Below, piece after piece: positions 7,370 through 14,825 of a stretch of DNA of 14,825 bases. Each line of letters opens with the position of its first letter. Position 1 is the stretch's first letter. The notes beneath the pieces are model-generated. The model made no database searches, had not been told where the DNA came from, and worked only from the letters and a program-made list of their open reading frames with translations. The translations under genes and the position numbers were made by a program. Origin of the DNA: Anaerolineales bacterium UBA4826 (GTDB lineage Bacteria > Chloroflexota > Anaerolineae > UBA4142). The stretch covers positions 232-15,056 of the forward strand of contig DHFK01000157.1 of NCBI GenBank assembly GCA_002400365.1, given 5' to 3'.

Positions 7370-8182
7370 CTACAGATCCACTACGCCGGTACGCCTGCCA
7401 CCGGTTCGCAAGACGCGCGCAACCACGTACAGAATCTTGTAACTTCCGTTAGGGACATTGCTGGCAATGGGTATCAAGGGATAGAGTTCAGCCATCCCAT
7501 CTTCGACCTCCGGCTTGAGCGGGGTGAGAGTACCGTAGAAGATACGCTTAAACCGCGCTCTGCCCTCCAAAGTCTTGGGCATCCGGTCAAGCGCGACCAC
7601 AACCCGACGGATCAATGAAATGGCTTGTTGTCTTAGTGAGACCGCCATCGTGGGAAAAGCGCCCAAGAACTCTAGATGGGTAAAACCCTGCTGCTTGAGC
7701 AAGCCTCCCAGTTCTGGTACCGACCAGTAACGCGTGCTGAAAGGACTGCGGGCAAAATCCGCCCAATCCTTATTGACTGTGCCAATCAGGAGCGTCCCAT
7801 CATCCGACAACACGCGATGGCTTTCGGCAATAAACTGTTCCGCCTGCGTCAGGTAATAGATCGCCTCGAACATCACAACCAAATCGAACGTCTTGTCGCA
7901 AAACGGCAAATGATGCGCGTCGAGGCGGAACAACGGCACGCGACCCTGATAGTGGGATTGCGCAATCCGCAACAAGCCCTCCGTGTAATCGCCGCCCATA
8001 ACACGGATTGCCGACTGGGCGAGATAACCCAATCCCTGGCCAGTGCCGCAGGCAACTTCTAGCACGCGCTTCCCGGTGGAGTAGCGTCTGGCTAGATAGT
8101 AACGCTGATAGAGCCGCGCTAGTTGCTCGCGCGTAGCCAGACTCCCAGGCAGTTCGGTAACGGGCGTGTAGTCTGGGGTCAT
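7370..8182 (-). CDS. SAM-dependent class I methyltransferase, probably sugar-directed
   Basis: 270 residues with a class I Rossmann core. Motif I is VLEVACGTGQGLG (40-52), the acidic residue ending strand 2 is D65 in GGDYTEG, a middle motif lies near D88 (RLDAHHLPF), and FDLVVMFEAIYYL (99-111) leads to the post-I region, followed by HRVLSDDGTLLIGTVNK. The family is the broad methyltransferase 11/25 group. The target cannot be read from sequence. The place between the aminotransferase and the dehydratase genes suggests O- or N-methylation of the sugar made here. Its ATG follows directly after the aminotransferase TAA (8183-8185), so translation is probably coupled; no ribosome site is visible. 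The C-terminal 70 residues are basic and partly hydrophobic (FKRIFYGTLTPL), perhaps for membrane contact. Confidence 0.88.
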   Translation of the reverse strand: MTPDYTPVTELPGSLATREQLARLYQRYYLARRYSTGKRVLEVACGTGQGLGYLAQSAIRVMGGDYTEGLLRIAQSHYQGRVPLFRLDAHHLPFCDKTFDLVVMFEAIYYLTQAEQFIAESHRVLSDDGTLLIGTVNKDWADFARSPFSTRYWSVPELGGLLKQQGFTHLEFLGAFPTMAVSLRQQAISLIRRVVVALDRMPKTLEGRARFKRIFYGTLTPLKPEVEDGMAELYPLIPIASNVPNGSYKILYVVARVLRTGGRRTGVVDL

Positions 8183-9289
8183 TTATCGTCCGTAGAACCT
8201 GCGGACGGTTTGAATGACGTAATCTACGCTTTCATCGCTGATCTCAGCATTCATTGGCAGTGACACGACTTCGCGACAGATCGCTTCGACCCCAGACAGG
8301 TGATGTTTTCCCAAATTCAGTCCATCATGCTCCCACATCGGCTTGCGCCATTGTACCAGAACCTCAACGCCATGTTCGTCTAGATATGTCGCTAGTTCAT
8401 CACGCCGCGCCGCGCGCACCACATAATTCTGAAAAGTATCATGATACTCGTCCCCTTCAAAGTGCGGCAGTCGCAATTCGGGAATGTCCGCTAACCCGGC
8501 GCGATAGCGTGCCGCCACTTGTTGCCGCCGCGCTAGCCATCGGGGAAAATGACGCAACTTGACATCAAGCACCGCTGCCTGCAAATTGTCCAACAAGCAG
8601 GTAAAGCCATGATAATGATATTCGCCGGTCTCACGGTCTTCGCCATTATAGCGCAGCCGGGTCGCCATCGTCGCTACCTTTTCGTCGTTAGTCACCAACG
8701 CGCCGGCATCGCCAAAAGCACCCAGTGCCTTGAATGGATAGAAACTGAAACATCCGGCGAAACCAAACGACCCCGCCATTTTGCCTTTGTAGGTCGCCCC
8801 GAGCGCTTGGGCAGCATCTTCGATGACTATCAGGTTGTGTTTCTCTGCCAACGCCATCACCCGTCCCATATCGCAGAGCCGGCCATTCAAGTGAACCGGC
8901 ATGACTGCCCTCGTCCGCGGAGTGATCGCCCGTTCGCACGCGTCGGCGTCCATATTGAAATCTTCGCCCGAGTCCACGAGTACAGGCGTCGCGCCGACCA
9001 AGACAATCGCCGAAACACTAGCCACGAACGTGTGCGCCGGCACGATGACCTCGTCCCCCGGACCAACGCCCGCCGCAATACACGCAAGGTGCAACGCATG
9101 AAAGCCGCTGTTCAAGCCAACCGCATATTCTGTCCCAACAAAGGCTGCCAGGTTCTGCTCAAACTCTCGCAACTGGCTCCGATTGATCAGGTCACCTTTG
9201 GCAAGCACATCTTGCATCGTAGAGTCAAGCTCTGTTTTCAAGCGCTGATAATGCAAAGTCGGTTCGACAAAGCGCACTCGATATGACAT
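8183..9289 (-). CDS. DegT/DnrJ/EryC1/StrS-family PLP sugar aminotransferase
   Basis: 368 residues, the usual length for this family. It has VGLNSGFHALHLA (57-69), which forms the phosphate-binding turn, and PAHTFVASVSAI (84-95). IEDAAQALGA (156-165) contains the PLP-ring Asp158 and Gln161. CFSFYPFKALGAFGDAGA (180-197) contains the Schiff-base Lys187. The pattern FYPxKxLGAxGDAGA resembles the C3-aminotransferases (FdtB/QdtB/DesV group) as much as the C4 enzymes, so the amination position is open. Two positions differ from common forms: HLNG (133-136) where HLYG is frequent, and Phe before the Lys where Thr or Gly is common. The expected reaction is transfer of the glutamate amino group to a keto deoxysugar nucleotide, perhaps the product of the dehydratase gene in this operon. 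It starts at ATG 9289, 33 bases after the transketolase half, with a weak AGAGGA upstream. Confidence 0.94.
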   Translation of the reverse strand: MSYRVRFVEPTLHYQRLKTELDSTMQDVLAKGDLINRSQLREFEQNLAAFVGTEYAVGLNSGFHALHLACIAAGVGPGDEVIVPAHTFVASVSAIVLVGATPVLVDSGEDFNMDADACERAITPRTRAVMPVHLNGRLCDMGRVMALAEKHNLIVIEDAAQALGATYKGKMAGSFGFAGCFSFYPFKALGAFGDAGALVTNDEKVATMATRLRYNGEDRETGEYHYHGFTCLLDNLQAAVLDVKLRHFPRWLARRQQVAARYRAGLADIPELRLPHFEGDEYHDTFQNYVVRAARRDELATYLDEHGVEVLVQWRKPMWEHDGLNLGKHHLSGVEAICREVVSLPMNAEISDESVDYVIQTVRRFYGR

Positions 9290-9322
9290 GGGAGATCTTT
9301 TCCTCTTTTCTCGTTCTGAAAA

Positions 9323-10246
9323 CTATATGGCTAGGGTTTCTTCGATCGTCCGTAAAATGCCCGCGACATCCAGTCCGTAAACCGATCGCAGGTATTCCTG
9401 GTCGCCGGTCGTGGACGAAAAGGCGTCCTTCAGTCCAATTCGCTTGAACTTGACCGCCGGCACGTCGCTTTCCATCAAGAGTTCCGCGACCGCGCCACCT
9501 AGTCCTCCCACCACACTGTGTTCCTCAATGGTAAGAATGGCGCTGGTTTCCTGGGCTGCGGCAAGCACGGCTGCACAGTCCAGCGGCTTGACTGTGTGCA
9601 TACTCAGAACGCGCGCCTGGATGCCTTTGTGAGCGAGAATGTCGGCAACCTGAAGCGCATTCTGCAAAAGTCCGCCGGTGGCGATCAGCGTGAGGGTGCT
9701 GCCTTCGCGTGCCCGGATGGCTTTGCCTAGTTGAAATGCGACAGTGGGCTTGTGAAGGATCGCTTCTCCAGCGCGACCCAGTCGCAGATAGCATGGACCG
9801 GCGTGGGCTACAACCGCGCGGGTGGCCAGTCTCGCCTCAATTGGATCGTTTGGTGCGACAACAGTCATATTGGGCAACGCGCGCATGATGGCAAGGTCTT
9901 CAGTCGCATGATGAGTGACGCCCAAGGAACCGTACGCCATGCCGCCACCGACTGCAACGATCTTGACGTCAGCGTTGTGGTAGCAGATGTCGTTACGGAT
10001 CTGTTCAAAACAGCGGAGGACCGGGAAATTGGCTATGGAGTAAGTAAAAACGATCTTGCCGCTAAGAGCCATTCCGGCCGCCAGCCCTGTCATATTCTGC
10101 TCAGCCACTCCCGCGTTGACAAACTGCTTTGGCAACTCTTGCATGAATCGCGTGACCACGCCAAATCCAAGGTCGCCAACCACCAACGTGATCCGCTCGT
10201 CGCGCTGCGCCAACTCAAAAAGAGTTTCAATAAAGGCAGTTCTCAT
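9323..10246 (-). CDS. Transketolase, C-terminal half (pyrimidine-binding and C-terminal domains)
   Basis: 307 residues, the beta-like half of a split transketolase. The pyrimidine-binding domain has LVVGDLGFGV (21-30) and FVNAGVAEQNMTGLAAGMAL (42-61), in which E49 is the conserved Glu that activates thiamine diphosphate. The C-terminal domain has LSMHTVKPLD and EEHSVVGGLGGAVAE. The ATG overlaps the stop of the N-terminal half (ATGA, 10243-10246), so the two subunits are made together in equal amounts. Transketolases move a two-carbon ketol unit between sugar phosphates using ThDP and a divalent metal. In this setting the enzyme may feed or modify an unusual sugar. A related option is a DXP-synthase-like or acyl-transfer role, but the two-gene form with this motif set fits transketolase best. 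Confidence 0.93.
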   Translation of the reverse strand: MRTAFIETLFELAQRDERITLVVGDLGFGVVTRFMQELPKQFVNAGVAEQNMTGLAAGMALSGKIVFTYSIANFPVLRCFEQIRNDICYHNADVKIVAVGGGMAYGSLGVTHHATEDLAIMRALPNMTVVAPNDPIEARLATRAVVAHAGPCYLRLGRAGEAILHKPTVAFQLGKAIRAREGSTLTLIATGGLLQNALQVADILAHKGIQARVLSMHTVKPLDCAAVLAAAQETSAILTIEEHSVVGGLGGAVAELLMESDVPAVKFKRIGLKDAFSSTTGDQEYLRSVYGLDVAGILRTIEETLAI

Positions 10247-11085
10247 CGTTGCGCTTCCAACTCCCGCAGCGCCGCCTCGAACTCTTCCCCTTGCGGCGAA
10301 CGATAATGCCAGAGGAGTTGATGCTCCATGAAACTGACGCCCTTGCCCTTGACAGTGTGGGCAATGACACAGCTGGGGCGACCGCGCTCATAGGGCACCG
10401 TAGAGAGCGCCTCCTCGACTTGATCCAGGTTATGCCCATCAATCTCGCGCACTGCCCAGCCAAAGGCGCGCCACTTGTCGGCGAATGGATCTAAATCCAT
10501 TACTTCTTTGACGGTACCCAGACTTTGAATCTTGTTGTAATCGACAATCGCAATCAGATTGTCCAATCTGTGCTGCGGCGCGAAGAGAATCGGCTCCCAG
10601 GTCGAACCCTCGTCACATTCACCGTCGCTGAGCAACGCAAAAATGCGATAGGTCTTACCATCTCGCTTCGCCGCGAGTGCCATGCCGGTCGCGATGGCCA
10701 GTCCGTTACCGAGTGACCCGGTCGAGACCTCAACGCCAGGCACGTCCGTATGCGTGATATGCCCGGCGAGTCGTGAGCCATTTTGATAGAAAGTATCCAG
10801 CCAGTCCAACGGAAAGAAACCGCGTTCCGCCAAGACGGCGTAGAGCGCGGCGCATCCATGTCCCTTGCTCAGAATAAACCGGTCGCGCTCGGGCCAATCT
10901 GGACGGCTGGGGTTTACGCGCAATACCTTGCCATACAGGACCGCAAGCAGTTCAGCCATTGACAGAGCAGAGCCGACGTGAGAGGATTTGGCTCGGTGGG
11001 TCATCATAACGCTATGCCGCCGTATGCGAAATGCCAGTTCATGTATTGAGCCGTGATCACATTGGGTATTGATCCAGGCATCCAC
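10243..11085 (-). CDS. Transketolase, N-terminal half (ThDP pyrophosphate-binding domain)
   Basis: 280 residues, the usual size for the N-terminal subunit of split transketolases. SSHVGSALSMAE (34-45) corresponds to the canonical SGHPGGSLS segment, with Val in place of Pro. SKGHG (73-77), STGSLGNGL (121-129) and the metal/diphosphate motif SDGECDEGSTWE (153-164), ending at N184 in VDYNK, are all present. The first motif residue is Ser instead of the Gly of GDG. The start is a GTG at 11085, placed directly after the TAA of the sugar transferase gene with no ribosome site, which suggests coupled translation; the alignment length to the family supports this start. The partner half overlaps its stop by four bases. 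Finding the pair between a glycan-initiating transferase and a sugar aminotransferase points to a pathway-specific enzyme and not the housekeeping pentose-phosphate one. Confidence 0.92.
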   Translation of the reverse strand: MDAWINTQCDHGSIHELAFRIRRHSVMMTHRAKSSHVGSALSMAELLAVLYGKVLRVNPSRPDWPERDRFILSKGHGCAALYAVLAERGFFPLDWLDTFYQNGSRLAGHITHTDVPGVEVSTGSLGNGLAIATGMALAAKRDGKTYRIFALLSDGECDEGSTWEPILFAPQHRLDNLIAIVDYNKIQSLGTVKEVMDLDPFADKWRAFGWAVREIDGHNLDQVEEALSTVPYERGRPSCVIAHTVKGKGVSFMEHQLLWHYRSPQGEEFEAALRELEAQR

Positions 11086-11700
11086 TTATTGCCGCACCCT
11101 TGTTCCAGTAATGGTCGCTACGGTTTGAAAAAGGATCTGCAAATCAATCCGCAGCGAACGTTTCCGGACATACTCCATACCCAGTCTCACTTTTTCTGGT
11201 CGGATCTTTTCCAAGTACGCTTGGTGCGGATCCGCGCTGCCTTTGAGGACCTCTCCCTCGTTGTTGAAGGTGATCGAAGCCCAATCCGTGATGCCGGGTC
11301 GCACAGACAGCAGCGTGCGCTCTTCCGGGGTGTACTTTTCGACTTCGGACAGGACTTCGGGACGCGGACCGACAAAACTCATCTGACCCTTCAGAACATT
11401 GATGAGTTGCGGCAGTTCGTCTAACTTGTAGCGACGTAGCCGCCTGCCGATCTTGGTCAAACGCGGATCGTCCTCAGAGGTAGAAGGACCACCGATCTTG
11501 TCCGCATTGATGACCATCGTGCGAAACTTGAGCATCTGGAATGGCTTGCCGCCGCGCCCCGCCCGCGTGCCCCGGTAAAAAACTGGCCCCGGGGTATCCT
11601 CGCGGATCATGTGCGCGATCACAAGCATCAGCGGTGAGAGAGCCACCAAACCAATGAGCGAAAAAACCAAGTCGAACAGGCGTTTAGCAAAAGGATACAT
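11086..11700 (-). CDS. Polyprenyl-phosphate phosphoglycosyl transferase, small monotopic type (PglC-like)
   Basis: 204 residues, the size of the minimal catalytic unit of bacterial sugar transferases (PglC-like) without the extra membrane helices of WbaP. One N-terminal hydrophobic segment (10-29, LVFSLIGLVALSPLMLVIAH) is the membrane-inserting hairpin. It is followed by PGPVFYRGTRAG (37-48), MLKFRTM (56-62), the catalytic pair D94-E95 in YKLDELPQL, and MSFVGPRPE (107-115). The enzyme transfers a sugar phosphate from a UDP-sugar to undecaprenyl phosphate and so starts the glycan. In the PglC group the donor is often a diamino- or acetamido-dideoxy sugar made by a PglF-type dehydratase, which fits this operon. 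ATG at 11700 lies inside the last codons of the upstream methyltransferase gene (17-base overlap), with a GAGAG stretch just before it. Confidence 0.95.
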   Translation of the reverse strand: MYPFAKRLFDLVFSLIGLVALSPLMLVIAHMIREDTPGPVFYRGTRAGRGGKPFQMLKFRTMVINADKIGGPSTSEDDPRLTKIGRRLRRYKLDELPQLINVLKGQMSFVGPRPEVLSEVEKYTPEERTLLSVRPGITDWASITFNNEGEVLKGSADPHQAYLEKIRPEKVRLGMEYVRKRSLRIDLQILFQTVATITGTRVRQ

Positions 11701-12523
11701 CTACTCTCTTGCTCCGGTTGGTATCAGCGCCAGATTGATCCCATCTGGGCTGTGACAGCACAAACCAGATCATCCAGGCTTGCCACTTCACAACCGGCAA
11801 TCGCAGTAACACATTATCCACTAGATCCAATAACGCGAGTAATGGTTGAAACACACGCGTCCGACGAAAAGGCACTGCCAGCACCGCTGCCAGGTGAAAG
11901 AACCGCATTTCAATCCGCCCAAAATAGTTCCGTGCCGACTCTAGGTCCCGCCGCCGGATTATGTGTTCGGTTTCCCAAGCCGTGCGCAGGTGAGGCGTGT
12001 GCCGGCGATACCACTGAAAAACTGGATTGTGCCCGAGGGACTCGATGCACATCACTGCGCCTTCTGGTTTCAGAACGCGCACCAATTGTGGCCACACTTT
12101 TTCAAGATTCATGTGATGCAACGCGCCGTCAACTACGACAAGATCAAAATCATCATCCGGGAATGAAAGATTCTCGGCATCCATGACAAAAAAGGAACAG
12201 CGCTCACCTATCCCCTGACGCGCCGCCTCCCGCCGGCAGTTTTCAACCGACACCTCGGATATGTCAATCCCCACAACTTGCCTCGCGCCGAGCGCAGCCA
12301 CATGGAAAGATGTGCCACCATCGCCGCAGGCATAGTCTAGTACGCGTTTTCCCGGTACCCTCTGCGCTAACCAGTGGGCGACGTGTTCTGTGCTTGTGCC
12401 CGTCACCGCATAGAACTTTTTGTTTGAGGTAAAGTATTCTTTTTGGGCAGGGTCTCCTTCAAGCAATTCCTTGCCACGAAGAAAATCGTGGAACTCGGCT
12501 TCTTGCCGTTTCCTATCTTCCAA
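11684..12523 (-). CDS. SAM-dependent class I methyltransferase (methyltransferase-11-like)
   Basis: 279 residues. Motif I is RVLDYACGDGGTS (60-72), D87 in GIDIS (85-89) binds the SAM ribose, FFVMDAENLSF (111-121) is motif II-like, and DDFDLVVVDGALHHM (124-138) leads to LVRVLKPEGAVMCIE. The C-terminal 90 residues are basic with hydrophobic stretches (FRRTRVFQPLLALLDLVDNVLLRLP), suggesting membrane contact. The core resembles methyltransferases that act on lipids or lipid-linked sugars, but the target is not known. The start is taken as TTG at 12523: the in-frame stop TGA is only 24 bases upstream with no ATG or GTG between. A GAGGAG site (12535-12540) lies 11 bases before it. The gene follows the glycosyltransferase by 21 bases and overlaps the sugar transferase. 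Confidence 0.87.
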   Translation of the reverse strand: MEDRKRQEAEFHDFLRGKELLEGDPAQKEYFTSNKKFYAVTGTSTEHVAHWLAQRVPGKRVLDYACGDGGTSFHVAALGARQVVGIDISEVSVENCRREAARQGIGERCSFFVMDAENLSFPDDDFDLVVVDGALHHMNLEKVWPQLVRVLKPEGAVMCIESLGHNPVFQWYRRHTPHLRTAWETEHIIRRRDLESARNYFGRIEMRFFHLAAVLAVPFRRTRVFQPLLALLDLVDNVLLRLPVVKWQAWMIWFVLSQPRWDQSGADTNRSKRVDVSFC

Positions 12524-12544
12524 ATCTGACGCATCTCCTCTCGC

Positions 12545-13798
12545 TCAGCATACGGCGATCTTCTCCAGGTGTTGGATCAGTCTGGGATAGACAACCTCTG
12601 CGCTGAATCTCTCCTCGAACAGTCGCCGCGCTCTCAGCCCCATAGCCCGGCGCGCATCTGGATTCAACAAGAACCAATGGATACTTTCGACCAACGAAGG
12701 CGCATCCCCCGGCTGATATTGGACTCCGATCGTTTCATCACGAATCAGTGCGGCGAGTTCTCCGCGCAGCGATGAAAGGAGCGGTAAACCGGCAGCCATA
12801 TATTCGAAAGGCTTGTTGGGCAGTGACTGCAACGCCTCCGCGGTATAGGCCACTAACCCGACGGAGGATAAGCGCAGGAGCGCCACAATAGAATTCTGGT
12901 CGAGCCAACCGGTGAAAACAACGTTCTGCAGACCGCGGGCCATCTCACGCAATCGAGCCCCGTTATCGCCATCACCCGCGACGATAACTTGTATATTACT
13001 CGATATGTCGCTAGATTGCAAAATTCGAGCAGCCCGAATCACGGTCTCTAGATCGTAGGATGCGCCAAACGTCCCGGCGAACGTCACCACCAAAGTGTTG
13101 CAGCCAATTCCGTACTCGGTCTGCAATCGAGTCATTGAGGTATCTATCGCGCCCGAGTTCGCGCTCAGACTTGGGTATGCGAGAGGAAATACGCCATCGC
13201 TGTCTTGGCATGACCGCTTGGCACATTCCAGAGCCCAATCCAAAAAAGTGCGTGAGACTGCCGTAATACCCGTCGCCGCCCGAAATATCCCTGCCGCGCG
13301 CCGAAACTCTGCTGCCAATGCCTTGCGCGCCAAACCGCGTAGTTTTGGCGAGAACACAGTGAGATAGACGTCAGGCCATTGGTCGCGAACATCAATGATT
13401 ACCGGAATGCCATTGGCTTGACCATACGCGATGGCTTTTTCAGACAACTCAATCGTCGGCAAACAACAGAAAACTACGTCAGGCTTATGGGGGATCGCGA
13501 ATGCTTCGCGCGCAAAGGCACGGGCAACTACGCCATGATGCCAGAGACGCGACGGCGAGATATTCCTAGCATATCCAGGTCCATGGAGGAGTCTTAGTTG
13601 AAGACCATCTTGAAGTTTGATCGTGCGGGCGCTGTTATAGCGGTGCTTTTTTTTCTCATGGTTGAATGTGGATGTCCACCAAGTCACTTCATGCCCATGC
13701 GCCGCGAGCGACTTGGACAACATCCCGCATCTAAGATCGCGGAAATTGCCGTCAATCCCGGACAAAGGTTCGGTCGCTTCGACGATCCAAACTTGCAT
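12545..13798 (-). CDS. Glycosyltransferase, GT-B fold, family-4-like
   Basis: 417 residues with two Rossmann domains. The N-terminal acceptor domain includes FRDLRCGMLSKSLAAHGHEVTWWTS and IIDVRDQWPDVY (134-145). The C-terminal nucleotide-sugar domain starts near 236 with VTFAGTFGASYDLETVI (238-254), VIVAGDGDNGARL (271-283) and VVFTGWLDQNSI. It ends with LPNKPFEYMAAGLPLLSS (326-343), where E332 is the second Glu of the family-4 donor site. It resembles the WcaI/WbuB group found in capsule, colanic acid and O-antigen loci. It probably adds a sugar to the lipid-linked acceptor on the cytosolic side. The donor and the linkage cannot be read. The ATG at 13798 has no strong ribosome site and lies 12 bases after the stop of the beta-propeller gene. 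Confidence 0.92.
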   Translation of the reverse strand: MQVWIVEATEPLSGIDGNFRDLRCGMLSKSLAAHGHEVTWWTSTFNHEKKKHRYNSARTIKLQDGLQLRLLHGPGYARNISPSRLWHHGVVARAFAREAFAIPHKPDVVFCCLPTIELSEKAIAYGQANGIPVIIDVRDQWPDVYLTVFSPKLRGLARKALAAEFRRAAGIFRAATGITAVSRTFLDWALECAKRSCQDSDGVFPLAYPSLSANSGAIDTSMTRLQTEYGIGCNTLVVTFAGTFGASYDLETVIRAARILQSSDISSNIQVIVAGDGDNGARLREMARGLQNVVFTGWLDQNSIVALLRLSSVGLVAYTAEALQSLPNKPFEYMAAGLPLLSSLRGELAALIRDETIGVQYQPGDAPSLVESIHWFLLNPDARRAMGLRARRLFEERFSAEVVYPRLIQHLEKIAVC

Positions 13799-13810
13799 TG
13801 GAAAGTCAAC

Positions 13811-14825
13811 TCACGGCGAACACGCGTTGAATGCGCTGAGGGTATTGGACATGGTGTTGCCAACATAGACACGCCGCAGAATAGGGTTCTCCGTGAGACT
13901 GAAAGGACCCACGCCCAGACCGTTCGCTGCCGTAAGCACACTATGAAGCGAAAGGTCGGGGTTGAGAATGCGGACACTATTGTCAGCCGTTTCGGCAATA
14001 AATATCAACCCAGAGCACTGGCTCTGCAGCATATAGCCACCTTCCCCAGTATTACCAATGCTCACCACATCCGGATTAGTATTGAGATTGCCGGCGTCGT
14101 CAAGCGTGTAAATGTACAGTTTGTTCGGCGTGTCAGAACTGGGCAAGCCGACGGTCACGAATAATTTGCTCGTGTTTGGATTGATTCCAAGGTAGTACGG
14201 ACTGCCGCCCCCCTTGCCGTCTGCCCAAGTCAAGACGCGCGTCGCAGTGGCGGTCGCGCCGTCAATGCTCCACAGGTCCAGTCCGTCGCGGTGCCCCACA
14301 AAAATCTTGTTCGACGCGGGCTGGACCGCGACGCCAAATGCCCCGGCATTAGTAGCAATACAATCAACTAGGGTATCCGAACTCGCATCAATGACCGCGA
14401 CGCGGCCGCTGCCGTAGAGCGCCACGTACACACGACCTGTATTCGGATTGGTCGCAAGATGCGATGCGCCACCGCCGCACGAACTCAACGCAATGTCCGT
14501 GATCTTGGTCAGATTATCAGGATCAATCACACTGACGCTGCTTGACTCCGATCGGCTACCGGTGTTCGCTACGTACACCTTGTCATTCACCAAACCGATG
14601 CTGAACGGAGACGCGCGGACCGGAATAGTCGCAATCCGAGTCAACGTGTTTTCGTCCGCGACGATCACCGAATTCGTCGCGTTGCTGACGAGGAACAAAT
14701 GACTGCGCTTGGAATCGGAGATCGCGCCTCGGGGATCGACAACCTCTACTTGCGGAGTAGGGATTGCGCCAGTGGTGGGTGTAAATGTCGGGCTTGGAGG
14801 AGCAACCAGCGTTGGCGTTTGCGTC
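13811..14825 (-). CDS. YVTN-type beta-propeller surface protein (5' end off the window)
   Basis: The reading frame is open to the right edge; 337 residues are visible and the true start is outside. The first 25 residues seen are a Pro/Thr-rich linker (TQTPTLVAPPSPTFTPTT), as in other secreted proteins of this locus. From about residue 42 there are repeats of roughly 40-50 residues of the YVTN/YncE kind: NATNSVIVADENTL, NDKVYVANTGSRS, NPNTGRVYVALYGSG, ASNKIFVGHRDGL, NPNTSKLFVTVGL and LRRVYVGNTMSN. These form a seven-bladed-type propeller, which usually binds proteins or glycans on the cell surface. The protein ends at AFNACSP. An M at 14698 is a possible start but lies after the linker and next to no ribosome site, so it is not used. 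The stop is 12 bases before the glycosyltransferase ATG, so the genes are likely co-transcribed. Confidence 0.88.
   Translation of the reverse strand, partial: TQTPTLVAPPSPTFTPTTGAIPTPQVEVVDPRGAISDSKRSHLFLVSNATNSVIVADENTLTRIATIPVRASPFSIGLVNDKVYVANTGSRSESSSVSVIDPDNLTKITDIALSSCGGGASHLATNPNTGRVYVALYGSGRVAVIDASSDTLVDCIATNAGAFGVAVQPASNKIFVGHRDGLDLWSIDGATATATRVLTWADGKGGGSPYYLGINPNTSKLFVTVGLPSSDTPNKLYIYTLDDAGNLNTNPDVVSIGNTGEGGYMLQSQCSGLIFIAETADNSVRILNPDLSLHSVLTAANGLGVGPFSLTENPILRRVYVGNTMSNTLSAFNACSP

Noticed and set aside
8549..9286. 245-codon plus-strand ORF opposite the aminotransferase gene
   Set aside because: Antisense shadow of a complete DegT-family gene; no ribosome site and no recognisable domain.
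12531..12533. ATG just after GAGGAG as the start of the second methyltransferase
   Set aside because: It is out of frame with the methyltransferase and overlaps the ribosome site; the TTG at 12523 is the only in-frame start after the TGA 24 bases upstream.
1..14825. CRISPR arrays, tRNA or rRNA genes, insertion sequences
   Set aside because: I saw no spaced direct repeats, no cloverleaf-like sequences, no rRNA stretches and no transposase motifs on either strand.

Overview
The window looks like a bacterial chromosome segment from the Chloroflexota, possibly an Anaerolineae relative. This is inferred from style: several secreted proteins and lipoproteins carry Pro/Thr linkers of the PTPTATPT type, the sequence is fairly GC-rich, and non-ATG starts are common. 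No marker gene is present to prove it. All thirteen genes I can support lie on the minus strand, so the locus reads from right to left. Long plus-strand ORFs are shadows of these genes.

Region A (14825 to 5349) holds nine closely packed genes. In order of transcription they are: a secreted YVTN-type beta-propeller protein cut by the right edge; a family-4-like glycosyltransferase; a SAM methyltransferase; a small phosphoglycosyl transferase that loads the first sugar onto a polyprenyl phosphate; the two halves of a split transketolase; a DegT-family PLP sugar aminotransferase; a second methyltransferase; and a membrane-bound nucleotide-sugar 4,6-dehydratase (CapD/FlaA1/PglF type). Spacing is very tight: an ATGA overlap, a 17-base overlap, two stop-start abutments, and gaps of 11 to 33 bases. 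This argues for one operon that makes an amino, probably methylated and perhaps carbon-branched, deoxysugar and begins a surface glycan on a lipid carrier.

Region B (5348 to 2041) starts with a near-consensus sigma70-type promoter. It drives a fused chain-length regulator and bacterial tyrosine kinase (Wzc/CapB type), then a lipobox-bearing HlyD/MacA-like adaptor. It ends at a good intrinsic terminator.

Region C (1991 to 1) holds a lipoprotein with Pro/Thr linkers, a zincin-like middle domain whose HExxH motif reads RQLQH, and a PEGA-like C-terminus. It is followed by the first 158 codons of an exported protein with bacterial Ig-like repeats, cut by the left edge.

Together this is one side of an exopolysaccharide or surface-glycan locus with surface proteins on both flanks. 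No flippase (Wzx), polymerase (Wzy), acetyltransferase or kinase-specific phosphatase is present; they would have to lie outside the window. The most unusual point is the split transketolase between the phosphoglycosyl transferase and the sugar aminotransferase. It suggests a nucleotide sugar modified by two-carbon ketol transfer, or a dedicated supply of an unusual sugar phosphate.
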